Translations under genes and position numbers: made by a program
Assembly: GCA_014649575.1 (NCBI GenBank)
Contig: BMTH01000002.1
Coordinates: forward strand, 314,423-378,422
DNA length: 64,000 bases
Direction of reading: 5' to 3'
From: Streptomyces griseoincarnatus
GTDB taxonomy: Bacteria > Actinomycetota > Actinomycetes > Streptomycetales > Streptomycetaceae
Shown here: positions 56,451-64,000 of the stretch, piece by piece
Layout: the number at the start of each line of letters is the position of its first letter
Numbering within the stretch: position 1 is the stretch's first letter
The notes under the pieces: generated by a model
The model's input: only the letters and a program-made list of their open reading frames with translations
What the model was told of the DNA's origin: nothing
Database searches by the model: none

Positions 56451-57731
56451 CTACTGCACCACCGGCGTGAACTGCACCGGCAGTTCCATCAGGCCCCGCA
56501 TCCAGATCGACGGACGCCAGACCAGTTCCTCCGGCTCCACGGACAGCACCAGGTCCGGCAGCCGCTCCAGCAGCGTCTCGACCGCCGTGCGCGCCATCAC
56601 GTCCGCCAGCAGCGGGGCCGGGTACGGGCAGCGGTGCTCGCCGTTGCTGAAGGACAGGTGCGCGGCGTTCTCCGCGCCGACGTGGCCCTCGGGCCAGATC
56701 TGCGGGTCGGTGTTGGCCGCGGCCAGGCCCAGGACCAGGCAGTCGCCCTCCCTTATCTGCCGGCCGCCGAGCTGCACGTCCCGTACCGCCCACCGCCCGA
56801 TGAAGTTCTGCGTCGGCGTGTCCAGCCACAGCACCTCGTTGAGCGCCTCGCCGACGCTGAGCCGGCCGCCCGAGACGTTCACGGCGAAGCGTTCGTCGGT
56901 CAGCAGCAGACGCAGCGTGTTGCAGACCCAGTTGGAGGTGGGCTGCTCGCCCGCCGAGATCACGGAGATGAGGTCCTGGACGATCTCCTCGTCGGAGAGC
57001 CCCGCCGGGTGCATCACCATGCGCGAGGTGACGTCCGGGCCGGGCGCCATCCGCTTCTCCTTGACCAGCTGCCGCAGCCGCTCGCCCACCCGGTTGTACC
57101 CGGCGACCGGGTCCTCGCCCTCCGCCGCGTCCAGGGAGATGCGCAGGTCGTCGACGAGCCGGCGGGTGTCCTCACCCGTCGCCGGCATCCCGCACATCTG
57201 CACGACGGCACGCATCAGCAGGGGGTGCACGTAGTCGGACATCAGCTCGGCCTGGCCGCTGCCGGCGAACCGCGCGATGAGGTCGTCGGCGATCAGCAGG
57301 CACTCGTTGCCCAGCTCGAACTGGTCGACTCCCTCCAGGGCGTCGGTGATCACACCGGCCCGCCGCCGGTGTTCGTCGCCCTCGGCGAACAGCACCGACG
57401 GCTGGTAGCCGACGTACGGCAGCAGCGGCCAGTCCGACGGGATGTTCTCCCACTGGTTCCAGCGCCGGGAGTCCCGCGCGAACAGCTCGTCGTGGCTGGT
57501 CACGTAGGAGAGTTCGGTGTAGCCCAGCACCAGCCAGGCCGGGATGCCGCCGTCCAGCAGCACCGGCGCGACGGGGCCGTGCTCGCGGCGCATCGTGCGG
57601 TACAGCTCCGACGGCGTCTGCTGGAAGTCCAGCCCGGTCAGGCTCACCGCGCCGGCGTGCGCGGGGCACCCCGGGGGCGGCCCGTCCGCGGTGCGGGTCT
57701 GCCGCGCGAAGGGATCGGCCGGATCGGTCAC
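56451..57731 (-). CDS. cvnE: CYP157-like cytochrome P450 without ExxR, conservon member
   Basis: A 426-residue P450-fold protein. The haem loop is LSFSNGEHRCPYPAPLLADV with the axial Cys. The K-helix, which should read ExxR, instead reads NEVLWLDTPTQNF (E-V-L-W). Loss of the Arg is known for the Streptomyces CYP157 family, whose members lie in conservons, so this belongs there. The I-helix SVISAGEQPTSNWV lacks the usual acid-Thr pair too (Glu-Gln-Pro-Thr). Starts at GTG 57731 overlapping the cvnD stop. Catalytic activity is doubtful; a redox-sensing or structural role is possible. Confidence 0.88.
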   Translation of the reverse strand: MTDPADPFARQTRTADGPPPGCPAHAGAVSLTGLDFQQTPSELYRTMRREHGPVAPVLLDGGIPAWLVLGYTELSYVTSHDELFARDSRRWNQWENIPSDWPLLPYVGYQPSVLFAEGDEHRRRAGVITDALEGVDQFELGNECLLIADDLIARFAGSGQAELMSDYVHPLLMRAVVQMCGMPATGEDTRRLVDDLRISLDAAEGEDPVAGYNRVGERLRQLVKEKRMAPGPDVTSRMVMHPAGLSDEEIVQDLISVISAGEQPTSNWVCNTLRLLLTDERFAVNVSGGRLSVGEALNEVLWLDTPTQNFIGRWAVRDVQLGGRQIREGDCLVLGLAAANTDPQIWPEGHVGAENAAHLSFSNGEHRCPYPAPLLADVMARTAVETLLERLPDLVLSVEPEELVWRPSIWMRGLMELPVQFTPVVQ

Positions 57732-58345
57732 AGTGTCGCCTCCTTGGCGGTGGCCAGGTCGTGGAGGTGGTTCACGAGGGTGATCAGCACGTCCTTGCCG
57801 GAAGCCCGGACCCGGGCGTCGCAGTCGACCATCGGCACGTGCGCGGGAAGGGCGAGCGCCTGGCGTATCTCGTCCAGGGAGTACCGGACGCCGTCGTCGT
57901 CGAACCGGTTGACGGCGACGACGAACGGCGTGCCGTGGTGCTCCAGCCGGTCGATGGCGTACCAGGAGTCGTCCATCCGGCGCGTGTCGACGAGGACGAC
58001 GGCGCCCAGGGTGCCCGAGAACAGCCGGTCCCACAGGAACCAGAAGCGTTCCTGCCCGGGCGCGCCGAACAGGTACAGCACCATGCGGTCGTTGAGGCTG
58101 ATCCGCCCGAAGTCGAAGGCGACCGTGGTCGTGGTCTTCGCCGCCACCCCCTCGGTCTCGTCGACGCCCACACCGGCCTGCGTCATCACCTCCTCGGTGT
58201 TCAGCGGCCGGATCTCGCTCACGGAGCGGACCAGCGTCGTCTTGCCCACGCCGAACCCGCCCACGACGACGATCTTCAGCCCCGTCTCCGCCGTGTCGCG
58301 GAGCGGTGTGCGGTGGGCGGGCAGCTCAGAGGTTGCGGAGTCCAT
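57728..58345 (-). CDS. cvnD: Conservon GTPase CvnD
   Basis: A 205-residue Ras-like GTPase of the conservon type. The P-loop is VVVGGFGVGKTTLVRSVSE at about 26-44, switch 2 is LFGAPGQERFWF, and the base-specificity motif is VNRFDDDG (NRFD replacing NKxD). It interacts with the sensor kinase and roadblock partner in a heterotrimeric G-protein-like complex at the membrane. Overlaps cvnC by 20 bp and cvnE by 4 bp, so the whole operon is coupled. Start at 58345. Confidence 0.93.
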   Translation of the reverse strand: MDSATSELPAHRTPLRDTAETGLKIVVVGGFGVGKTTLVRSVSEIRPLNTEEVMTQAGVGVDETEGVAAKTTTTVAFDFGRISLNDRMVLYLFGAPGQERFWFLWDRLFSGTLGAVVLVDTRRMDDSWYAIDRLEHHGTPFVVAVNRFDDDGVRYSLDEIRQALALPAHVPMVDCDARVRASGKDVLITLVNHLHDLATAKEATL

Positions 58346-58685
58346 GGAGAACCTCTTGGAGTAGGGCGGAATCGGGCAGGGAGGCGACGGACGCCGCCGC
58401 GCGCGGGTGGCGCGCGGTGATGCGCCCGGTGTCCAGCAGGTCGCCGAGCAGGATGCGCACGACCGTGACCGGCAGCCCGAGTTCCGCGGCGATCTCGACC
58501 ACGGCGACGGGGTGTTCGCACAGTTCGAGGATCCGGGCGTGCTCCGACTGCATCCCCGGCGTCGGCGCGCTCTCGCTGACGATCAGGGTGACCAGGTCGA
58601 AGGACTCGTCGGCGCGGCTGCGCCCTCCGGTGACGGTGTAGAGCCGGTCCGGGTCACCCGTGTCGACGGGTTTGCGCGGGGTCAC
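58326..58685 (-). CDS. cvnC: Conservon DUF742 protein CvnC
   Basis: A 119-residue DUF742 protein. It has RLYTVTGGRSRADESFDLVT, then a winged-helix-like RILELCEHPVAVVEIAAELG and LPVTVVRILLGDLLDTGRIT. Conservon CvnC proteins bind their neighbours, though their exact role is unclear. The start overlaps the cvnB stop by 4 bp (ATGA); the 3' end overlaps cvnD. It is cytoplasmic. Confidence 0.92.
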   Translation of the reverse strand: MTPRKPVDTGDPDRLYTVTGGRSRADESFDLVTLIVSESAPTPGMQSEHARILELCEHPVAVVEIAAELGLPVTVVRILLGDLLDTGRITARHPRAAASVASLPDSALLQEVLHGLRNL

Positions 58686-59146
58686 GAGGTGCCGCTCCCG
58701 GGGGCCTCGGTTCGGGGTTCGGCCCGCAGGTGGTCGCCGATCTGCTCGACCAGCTCCATCATCTGGTGTCCGACCACGCCCGGGTCGGCGTCCTCACCGG
58801 CGACGACGGCGAGGTGCGCGCCCGCGCCGGCCTCCACGATGAAGAGCAGCCCGCCGTGGAACTCGGTCATCGACTGCCGTACGCCGCCGGTGCCGTCGCC
58901 GAACTCCATCGAGGCTCCCTGGGCGAGCGCCTGGATACCGGAGCAGATGGCCGAGAGCTGGTCGGCGAGGTCGAGGGTCAGGTGCTCGCTCCAGCAGAGC
59001 TTGAGGCCGTCCCGGGAGAGGACCAGGGCGTGCCGTGCGCCGGGGGTCCGCTCCAGGAGACCCTGCAGGAGCCAGTTGAGGCTGTTGTCGGTGGTCGTGG
59101 TCTGCATGGTGGTGTTGGGACGGTGGTGTCCGGACTGGCCGGTCAC
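58682..59146 (-). CDS. cvnB: Conservon roadblock/LC7 protein CvnB
   Basis: A 154-residue roadblock/LC7 protein: LNWLLQGLLERTPGARHALV, LSRDGLKLCWSEHL, AICSGIQALAQGASMEFGDG and FIVEAGAGAHLAVVAGEDAD. This fold acts with CvnD, as MglB does with MglA, as a GTPase regulator. GTG 59146 is chosen because AGGAGG lies 10 bp upstream; the ATG 13 codons later lacks a site. It is followed by cvnC with a 4-bp overlap and preceded by cvnA after 100 bp. Confidence 0.92.
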   Translation of the reverse strand: MTGQSGHHRPNTTMQTTTTDNSLNWLLQGLLERTPGARHALVLSRDGLKLCWSEHLTLDLADQLSAICSGIQALAQGASMEFGDGTGGVRQSMTEFHGGLLFIVEAGAGAHLAVVAGEDADPGVVGHQMMELVEQIGDHLRAEPRTEAPGSGTS

Positions 59147-59246
59147 CGGCCCGTTCCTCCTATCTCACGTGCTCGAGCGGGAAGGGGCGCCGTCGCCCCG
59201 GACGCCGAACGGGGCCGGGCCGCGGCGCCGTACGGGAGGGGTGGGA

Positions 59247-61241
59247 CTAGGGAGCCGCGGGGGGCAGGGAGTCGACGCCGGAGGTGCCGTCGCCCGGCTT
59301 GCCGGTGCCGGGCGTGCCGGTGCCGGGCGTGCCGGTGACACCGTTGCCGGACTGCCGTGCGCCGCGGTGGAAGGCGCCGAACCGGGAGCCGGCGTCGCGC
59401 GCCCCGCGCCGGCCCGACGTGTCGCCGGAGCGGGCGGCCGCCGACTGGCGCTGTTCGCGCTCGCGTTCGGCCTCGGCCATGGTGCGGCCGGGGGCGCGGA
59501 CCGGGAGGCCGTTCGGGGTGGTGCTGTCCGGCTGCCGGTGCCGTCCCTGGCCGGGGACGGTGGGCAGTTCGGACAACCGCTCGGTGATGGCGGCCTGGCG
59601 CTCCGTGCGAGGGGCCGGGGTTTCCGGGGCGGCGGGCAGCTCCGCCGCCGTGGGGCGGGGCTCGGCAGCGTTGTCACGGTCGCCGCGGGAGCCGTTCGAA
59701 CCGCGGACGGGCAGGGCGTCGGCGTCGCTGCGGGAGCCGGCGGAGGACCCCGCGGCGGGCAGGGCGTACGCGTCCCGGGCGGGGAGCGAGGACGCGCGCG
59801 ACGCCGACGGGGACTGCACGGGCACGCCCCGGGCCGCGCCCCCGCGCCCGGCCAGGGACTCGCCCCGCCCGGCCGTCTCGTACGGGGCCGGCTCGCGGTG
59901 CTGGGCGAGCAGGTGCAGGGGCAGCAGGACGACCACGCCGGTGCCGCCGCGGGAGGACGGGCGGTAGCTGACGCTGACGCCGTACTTCGAGGCGAGCCGG
60001 CCGACGACGGCCAGGCCGAGCCGGGTGCCCTGGAGGGAGGCGAGGTCGGTGACGCGGCCGGTGACGGCCTCCTCGGCGCGCCGCATTGCCGCGTCGGCCA
60101 TCTTCAGGCCGCTGTCCTCGATGGTGACGACGATGCCGGCGCTGCGGTCCTCGACGTAGACGTGCACCTCGTCGATGGGCGGGGAGAAGTTCGCCGCGTT
60201 GTCCATCAGTTCGGCGAGCAGGTGCATGACGCCTTCGGCGGCGAACCCGGCGACCGCGGTGCGGGTGGAGCAGTGCAGGCGCACCCGCTGGTAGGCGGCG
60301 ATACGGCCGGCGGCGCCGCGCAGGATGCTCTCCATCTTGATCGGCTTGTTCCAGGCGCGGCTGGAGCGGCCGCCCATGAGCAGCGCGAGCCGGTCGGTCA
60401 TCAGGCCGAGCTGGGAGGTGCTGTGGTCGAGCCTGAGCAGGTCGCCGAAGACCTCCTCGCCGTGCCGCTCCTGCATCTCGCGCAGGTCGGCGAGCATCTG
60501 TACGGCCTTGGCCTGGACGCGGCTGAGCGCCTTGGCGGAGGCGGCCTGGGCGGCGGCGGCGCGCCGCTCGCTGTGGGCGAGTTCACGGATGAACGATTCC
60601 GCCGGAGCGCGCAGGGCGGGGTGCTGCGGCAGGTCGGTCTCGGCGAGCACGGTGTCGGCGGAGCGGCCCTCGCGGAGCCGGGTGATCGCGGCCGGCATCG
60701 TCTCCCGTGCGAACCGGTCGTGTTCGGCCACGGTCCGGTCGAGTTCGTCCCGGATCGCGCGGTACTCGTCGTCGAGCGTGATCACGCGCCGTACGTCCTC
60801 CTCCACGACGGCGGCGAAGGCGTGGGTGACGCGGGAGAGCTGCGGGTCGGACGGCGGGGGCACGGCGGCCAGCACGTCGGCGGCGCTGGTGCCCTCGCGG
60901 AGCCGTTCGGCCACGGCGGGCAGGGTGGCTCCGGCCAGGTGGGAGATCTCGGCGGAGCGGCGGGCGGCCTCGGCGCGGAGGCGGCCGACCTCCGACTCCC
61001 GCTCGACGGCGGTGGCGCGGGCCTTCCGGACGAGGCGGTGGTCGACGAGGACGGTGACGGCCACGCACGCCCATCCGGCCAGCACCACGGCCAGGGTCCA
61101 CGGGGTGGCGCCGGAGGGCGCCAGGGCGAGCGCCGCACCACCGGCGGCGGCGGTCACCACCAGCACGGCAGCCCGTGCGGCGAACGAGGTGCGCGGCGCC
61201 CCCGCCGGTGGGTGCTGGCTGGGAGAAGCAGGCACTGGCAT
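59247..61241 (-). CDS. cvnA: Conservon sensor histidine kinase-like protein CvnA
   Basis: A 664-residue membrane kinase-like protein. Two spans (about 23-68) are followed by a long helical region with two copies of a MPAAITRLREG/LPAVAERLREG motif. The HATPase domain contains LLRLDHSTSQLGLMTDRLAL, LMDNAANFSPPIDEVHVYV (N box) and LGLAVVGRLASKYGVSVSY. A disordered C-terminus ends in GTPGTGTPGTGKPGDG repeats. CvnA proteins are the sensors of Streptomyces conservons; kinase activity is often absent or weak. First gene of the cvnABCDE operon. Confidence 0.93.
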   Translation of the reverse strand: MPVPASPSQHPPAGAPRTSFAARAAVLVVTAAAGGAALALAPSGATPWTLAVVLAGWACVAVTVLVDHRLVRKARATAVERESEVGRLRAEAARRSAEISHLAGATLPAVAERLREGTSAADVLAAVPPPSDPQLSRVTHAFAAVVEEDVRRVITLDDEYRAIRDELDRTVAEHDRFARETMPAAITRLREGRSADTVLAETDLPQHPALRAPAESFIRELAHSERRAAAAQAASAKALSRVQAKAVQMLADLREMQERHGEEVFGDLLRLDHSTSQLGLMTDRLALLMGGRSSRAWNKPIKMESILRGAAGRIAAYQRVRLHCSTRTAVAGFAAEGVMHLLAELMDNAANFSPPIDEVHVYVEDRSAGIVVTIEDSGLKMADAAMRRAEEAVTGRVTDLASLQGTRLGLAVVGRLASKYGVSVSYRPSSRGGTGVVVLLPLHLLAQHREPAPYETAGRGESLAGRGGAARGVPVQSPSASRASSLPARDAYALPAAGSSAGSRSDADALPVRGSNGSRGDRDNAAEPRPTAAELPAAPETPAPRTERQAAITERLSELPTVPGQGRHRQPDSTTPNGLPVRAPGRTMAEAEREREQRQSAAARSGDTSGRRGARDAGSRFGAFHRGARQSGNGVTGTPGTGTPGTGKPGDGTSGVDSLPPAAP

Positions 61242-61745
61242 GGAGCGGTCCCTCGGTCGGTGAGAGCAGGGGAAGGGGGCGGCCTACGACGACGGCCGCG
61301 GGCCGGGGAAGGGATCTGCCCACAGAAGGCGATCTTCCGACCACGTACGGCTCATGCTAATCACCCCGATGCGCGCCGAAGCCCCGCTTGCTGAACAGCT
61401 CGTCAGCAAAATCAGTTCGTCGTGAACCCATCGCTCGTACGTTCCGCTGTGCTAGCCGTGACGAGGTCGGACGAGCCGGGCCGGAGTGCGACAACGCACC
61501 CGCGATTGCGCCTGACGGTTCGTCACATCTGCTTCACAGGAGGCCTGTCACGGCTCCCCTCACCCACGCGAGGCATCATTTTTCGGCCAACTGCGGTTAT
61601 GCCAGAGGCGCTTCACCCCTGGCCACGGTGACGAGGAGGACATGAAGGTGAAGGATTCCCGTCGGTCGTGAAGGTTCGGTGACGGCAGCTCGCGCCGGTT
61701 TGCGTGAGCGAGGACACACGGGGGTCGCGCACGAGGAAACGGCGG
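61242..61745. other. Promoter and intergenic region between cvnA and rnpB
   Basis: About 500 bp with no gene I can support. It must contain the cvnA promoter (minus strand). A nine-codon frame, 61642-61671 with GAGGAGG upstream, is visible but too short to support. The rest is unremarkable. Confidence 0.5.
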
Positions 61746-61765
61746 CTCCTCCGCAGAGGGAGGAG
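61746..61765 (-). terminator. Terminator after rnpB
   Basis: CTCCTCC pairs with GGAGGAG around GCAGAG, 10 bp past the 3' end of rnpB. Confidence 0.7.
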
Positions 61766-61774
61766 AGCGGCAGA

Positions 61775-62173
61775 CGAGCCGGGCTGTACGCCGGGTTCTG
61801 TTCCGGTGGGTCCTCGCGGACCCACCGGCGACGGCCATCCATCTAGGACCGGTGTTGCCACCGGCCTCGTGCGGTCTACCCGCGGACTCGGGCGGGCAGC
61901 CCTCGAACGTCCGCGCAGAAGCACCGGGGTGCTTCCTTTTGACCTTGCTCCGGGTGGGGTTTACCCAGCCGCCTGAGTCACCTCAGGCGCTGGTGGTCTC
62001 TTACACCACCGTTTCACCCTTACCCGGCGCCTGAGCGCCGGGCGGTCTGTTTTCTGTGGCACTGTCCCGCGGGTCACCCCGGGTGGCCGTTAGCCACCAC
62101 CCTGCCCTGTGGAGCCCGGACGTTCCTCGGGAAGCCCCCTAAGGGGACTCCACGCGGCCGTCCGCCCGGCTCG
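61775..62173 (-). ncRNA. rnpB: RNase P RNA (M1-like, class A)
   Basis: The catalytic RNA of ribonuclease P, which matures tRNA 5' ends, about 399 nt. Minus strand: 5' CGAGCCGGGC pairs with 3' GCCCGGCTCG (P1). CR-I is near GAGGAACGTCCGGGCTCC, CR-II/III include ACAGAAAACAGACCGCC and GGGTAAGGGTGAAACGGTG, and the end of the core reads CCGGTCCTAGATGGATGGCC, all hallmark bacterial RNase P words. Ends are set at the P1 helix and are approximate. The 5' end overlaps the 3' end of the EamA gene on the same strand. A hairpin terminator follows. Confidence 0.96.
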
Positions 62174-63068
62174 TCTGCCGTGCCGACCATGGTACCCGCC
62201 GGCCGGCCGGCTTCCGTTCCCGCGCGTTGGCCAGCACGGATCCGGTGAGGATCAGGACGAAGGCGGCCACCACCGTCGTGGTCAGGGCCTCGTCGAGGAA
62301 GAGCGCGCCGGCCGCCACCGCGATCGCCGGATTGACGTACGTGATCACCGAGGCGCGGATCGGACCCGCCTCCTTGATCAGTTCCAGGAAGGCGACGAAC
62401 GCCACCGCCGTGCAGACGACGCCGAGGGCGGCCAGCGCGGCCAGGGTCTCCGGAGTGGGGAGGACCGCGGGACGCGAGGCGATCGCCGCGGGGGCGTAGA
62501 CCAGGGCGGCCAGGGCCAGGCAGGGCGTGATCAGGTGCAGCGTGGGGACGTCCTTGAGGTGGCGGTCGGCGATCAGCGGCGCCGTCGCGTAGCCGACGAC
62601 CGTGACCAGGACCTCCGCGAGGGAGAGGGCGTCACCGCCGGTCAGGTGGGGGACGGTGAGGACTCCCACGCCGCCGAGCCCGAGGGCCAGGCCCGCGGTC
62701 CGGCGGGGGCCGAGGGACTCCGCCCGGCCGAAGGCGCGGGACAGCAGCACGCCGACGATCGGGACGCCCGCGATCAGCAGGCCGGCCGTGGAGCTGGAGA
62801 GGTGGCGCTCGGCGTCGGTCAGGGTGTACCAGGGGCCGACGATCTCGATCACCGCGAACGCCAGCATCGGCTTCCAGTGCGCCCGCAGGTTCCGGGCGAG
62901 GCCCGCCTGGCGCAGGGCGAAGGGGAGCAGCAGGAGCGCCCCGACGGCGCAGCGGGCGAAGACCACGCCCGACGGGGACACCTCGTCCACCGCCACTTTG
63001 ATCAACAGATAGGGGATGCCCCAGACCACTCCCATCAGGGAGAACAGGAACCAGCCGCGTGCAGTCAT
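62139..63068 (-). CDS. EamA/DMT-family transporter
   Basis: A 309-residue ten-span transporter of the drug/metabolite superfamily. Two EamA repeats are seen: FSLMGVVWGIPYLLIKVAVD ... LIAGVPIVGVLLSRAFGRAE, and ALGVVCTAVAFVAFLELIKE ... ASVITYVNPAIAVAAGALFL. Members export amino acids, nucleobases or drugs. The last about 12 codons, including the stop at 62139, lie inside the 5' end of rnpB. It follows the AraC gene by 19 bp, so that regulator probably controls or is co-transcribed with it. Start at ATG 63068. Confidence 0.9.
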   Translation of the reverse strand: MTARGWFLFSLMGVVWGIPYLLIKVAVDEVSPSGVVFARCAVGALLLLPFALRQAGLARNLRAHWKPMLAFAVIEIVGPWYTLTDAERHLSSSTAGLLIAGVPIVGVLLSRAFGRAESLGPRRTAGLALGLGGVGVLTVPHLTGGDALSLAEVLVTVVGYATAPLIADRHLKDVPTLHLITPCLALAALVYAPAAIASRPAVLPTPETLAALAALGVVCTAVAFVAFLELIKEAGPIRASVITYVNPAIAVAAGALFLDEALTTTVVAAFVLILTGSVLANARERKPAGRRVPWSARQTSRADGRVESP

Positions 63069-63087
63069 GCGGAGAGTGTCCGCCTGC

Positions 63088-63921
63088 TCAGCACCCCGCG
63101 TCTTGAACGCTGTTGCGGTACGCCGCCGGGGTCACGCCGAGCACACGGCGGAACCACCGGGTGAGGTGCGCCTGGTCGGCGAAGCCGACGAGGGCGGCCG
63201 CCTCGGCCGGCCGCACCCCGGCGTCCAGCAGGGCGCGGGCCCGGGCCACCCGGTGCTGGGCGAGCCACGCGTACGGCGGCACGCCCATCGTCGTACGGAA
63301 CGCGCGGAGCAGCTGGTAGCGGGAGAGGCCGAGGTCGGCCGCGAGGTCGGCCAGGGAGGGCGGGGCGAGGAGCTCGTCGGCGAGGCGGTCGCGGACGGTG
63401 AGCGCGACGGACCGGGCGCCGGGGAGGGCGCCGTCGTCGGCGCGGGACGTGGAGTGGCGGCGGGCCAGCGCGGCGAGCAGCCAGGGCAGCCGCGACTCGG
63501 CCTCCAGCGGGTCGGGGTGGGCGCTGAGGTCGGTGTGCGTACGGCGCAGGGCGGCGGCCAGCTCCGGGTCGTGCAGGACGGGGTCGGGGAAGTACGGGAG
63601 GGCGGTGCCGAGGGTGCCGTCGCCGAGCAGGGCGGGGGCGGCGTACAGGGCCTGGTAGGCGTAGCCCTCGGGGGCGGCGGGGCCTCCGGTGTGCATCTCG
63701 CCGGGCTCGAGCACGACGATCGAGCCGGGCCCGGACACGATGCGTCCGCCGCGGTACGCGATCACCTCGAGGCCGCCGACGGTGACTCCGACCGTGTACT
63801 CGTCGTGCGCGTGCGGCGCGTACTCGTGCCGGGCGAACCGGGCGGTGAGCAGATCCAGCGCGGGCCCGCACCGCCCGAGCCGCGCCCTGGTCCACCTGGC
63901 CTGTTCCCGCCCGTCCCCCAC
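63088..63921 (-). CDS. AraC-family transcriptional regulator
   Basis: A 277-residue AraC regulator. The N-terminal cupin (about 15-130) carries YAPHAHDEYTVGVTVGGLEV and VVLEPGEMHTGG. The C-terminal double HTH has LADLAADLGLSRYQLLRAFR, TTMGVPPYAWLAQHRVARAR and VGFADQAHLTRWFRRVLGVT, ending PAAYRNS. It is upstream of the EamA transporter by 19 bp. The effector is unknown. The start is GTG 63921; no clear ribosome site, so the N-terminus may be a few residues off. Confidence 0.9.
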   Translation of the reverse strand: MGDGREQARWTRARLGRCGPALDLLTARFARHEYAPHAHDEYTVGVTVGGLEVIAYRGGRIVSGPGSIVVLEPGEMHTGGPAAPEGYAYQALYAAPALLGDGTLGTALPYFPDPVLHDPELAAALRRTHTDLSAHPDPLEAESRLPWLLAALARRHSTSRADDGALPGARSVALTVRDRLADELLAPPSLADLAADLGLSRYQLLRAFRTTMGVPPYAWLAQHRVARARALLDAGVRPAEAAALVGFADQAHLTRWFRRVLGVTPAAYRNSVQDAGC

Positions 63922-63948
63922 GCCGTCACACCCCCGCTCCTCAGGGGA

Positions 63949-64000
63949 TCAGAGGAAGTCGGCGGTGTCCAGGTCGAAGGCGAAGGGCCCGGGGAGGGCG
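63949..64000 (-). CDS. C-terminal end of an unidentified protein
   Basis: The last 16 codons and stop of a minus-strand gene entering from beyond the window. The visible tail is ALPGPFAFDLDTADFL and then stop. It is acidic and hydrophobic; I do not recognise the family from so little. The 27-bp gap to the AraC gene suggests it may be upstream in the same transcript. Confidence 0.6.
   Translation of the reverse strand, partial: ALPGPFAFDLDTADFL

Noticed and set aside
61642..61671. Nine-codon frame with a good ribosome site upstream of rnpB
   Set aside because: Too short to support; no regulated gene follows on that strand.
61560..61838. Small minus-strand frames overlapping the 3' end of rnpB
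   Set aside because: They lie across the RNase P RNA and its terminator and have no coding signature.

Overview
The window is a high-GC actinobacterial chromosome segment, almost certainly from a Streptomyces. The grounds are the GC-rich coding, the many GTG starts and ATGA/GTGA stop-start overlaps, and the gene content: glnE next to a second glutamine synthetase, paired DUF5753/DUF397 modules, a conservon (cvnABCD plus P450), a BTAD/NB-ARC AfsR-like regulator, a sortase-E type LAxTG protein, and DmdR/IdeR-type iron boxes. Most genes look chromosomal and housekeeping or regulatory. I see no prophage, transposase or CRISPR array.

Layout. 1-8.5 kb: 5' part of glnE, small enzymes, a first HTH/DUF397 module, a secreted pectate lyase with a LacI-type operator, DinB and isochorismatase-like proteins, and glnA2. 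8.5-10.5 kb: a nitric-oxide defence pair (flavohaemoprotein hmp and its sensor nsrR), each with a matching 23-bp operator. 10.7-18.5 kb: DUF3105/DUF305, nadE, an EEP phosphatase, a TetR/MFS efflux pair with a 19-bp palindrome, and panB. 18.7-23.8 kb: a DrrAB-type exporter tail-to-tail with an AfsR-like regulator. 24-28 kb: S2P-like protease, F420:NADPH oxidoreductase (npdG), methionine aminopeptidase (map). 28.2-37.5 kb: haem-iron acquisition, namely haem oxygenase, two HtaA-domain surface proteins (one with LASTG) and the hmuTUV importer, with two nearly identical iron boxes. 37.6-49.4 kb: lipoprotein, prim-pol-like protein, GDPD, TetR plus DUF6243-like protein, Rsm22-like methyltransferase, serine hydrolase, Bcr/CflA exporter, Gfo/Idh/MocA oxidoreductase with a CebR-like box, PhoD phosphatase, SDR. 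49.7-54.6 kb: aldo/keto reductase, a non-coding structured region, a conserved hypothetical, and a second HTH/DUF397 module beside an anti-sigma-like ATPase co-transcribed with a RelE/Phd toxin-antitoxin pair. 54.7-61.2 kb: a P450 converging on a conservon operon that ends in a CYP157-like P450, with a minisatellite between them. 61.8-64 kb: rnpB, EamA exporter, AraC regulator, and the end of an unidentified gene.

The most unusual object is in the 495-bp gap between the aldo/keto reductase and the conserved hypothetical (50708-51202). The minus strand there encodes every arm of a tRNA in circularly permuted order: anticodon 3' strand, T arm, acceptor 3' strand, a 9-nt pyrimidine linker, acceptor 5' strand, D arm, anticodon 5' strand. 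The acceptor and anticodon helices pair across the permutation, and nearly all invariant tRNA positions are present. Outer helices extend the anticodon arm into the flanks, and a strong hairpin follows. This looks like an undescribed permuted or two-piece tRNA-like RNA. Other structure outside genes includes a 44-bp inverted repeat, tandem 22-, 31- and 74-bp arrays sharing a GACCGG-rich core, dispersed Streptomyces-type repeats inside the haem operon, and several apparently leaderless promoters. All functions are inferred from sequence alone.
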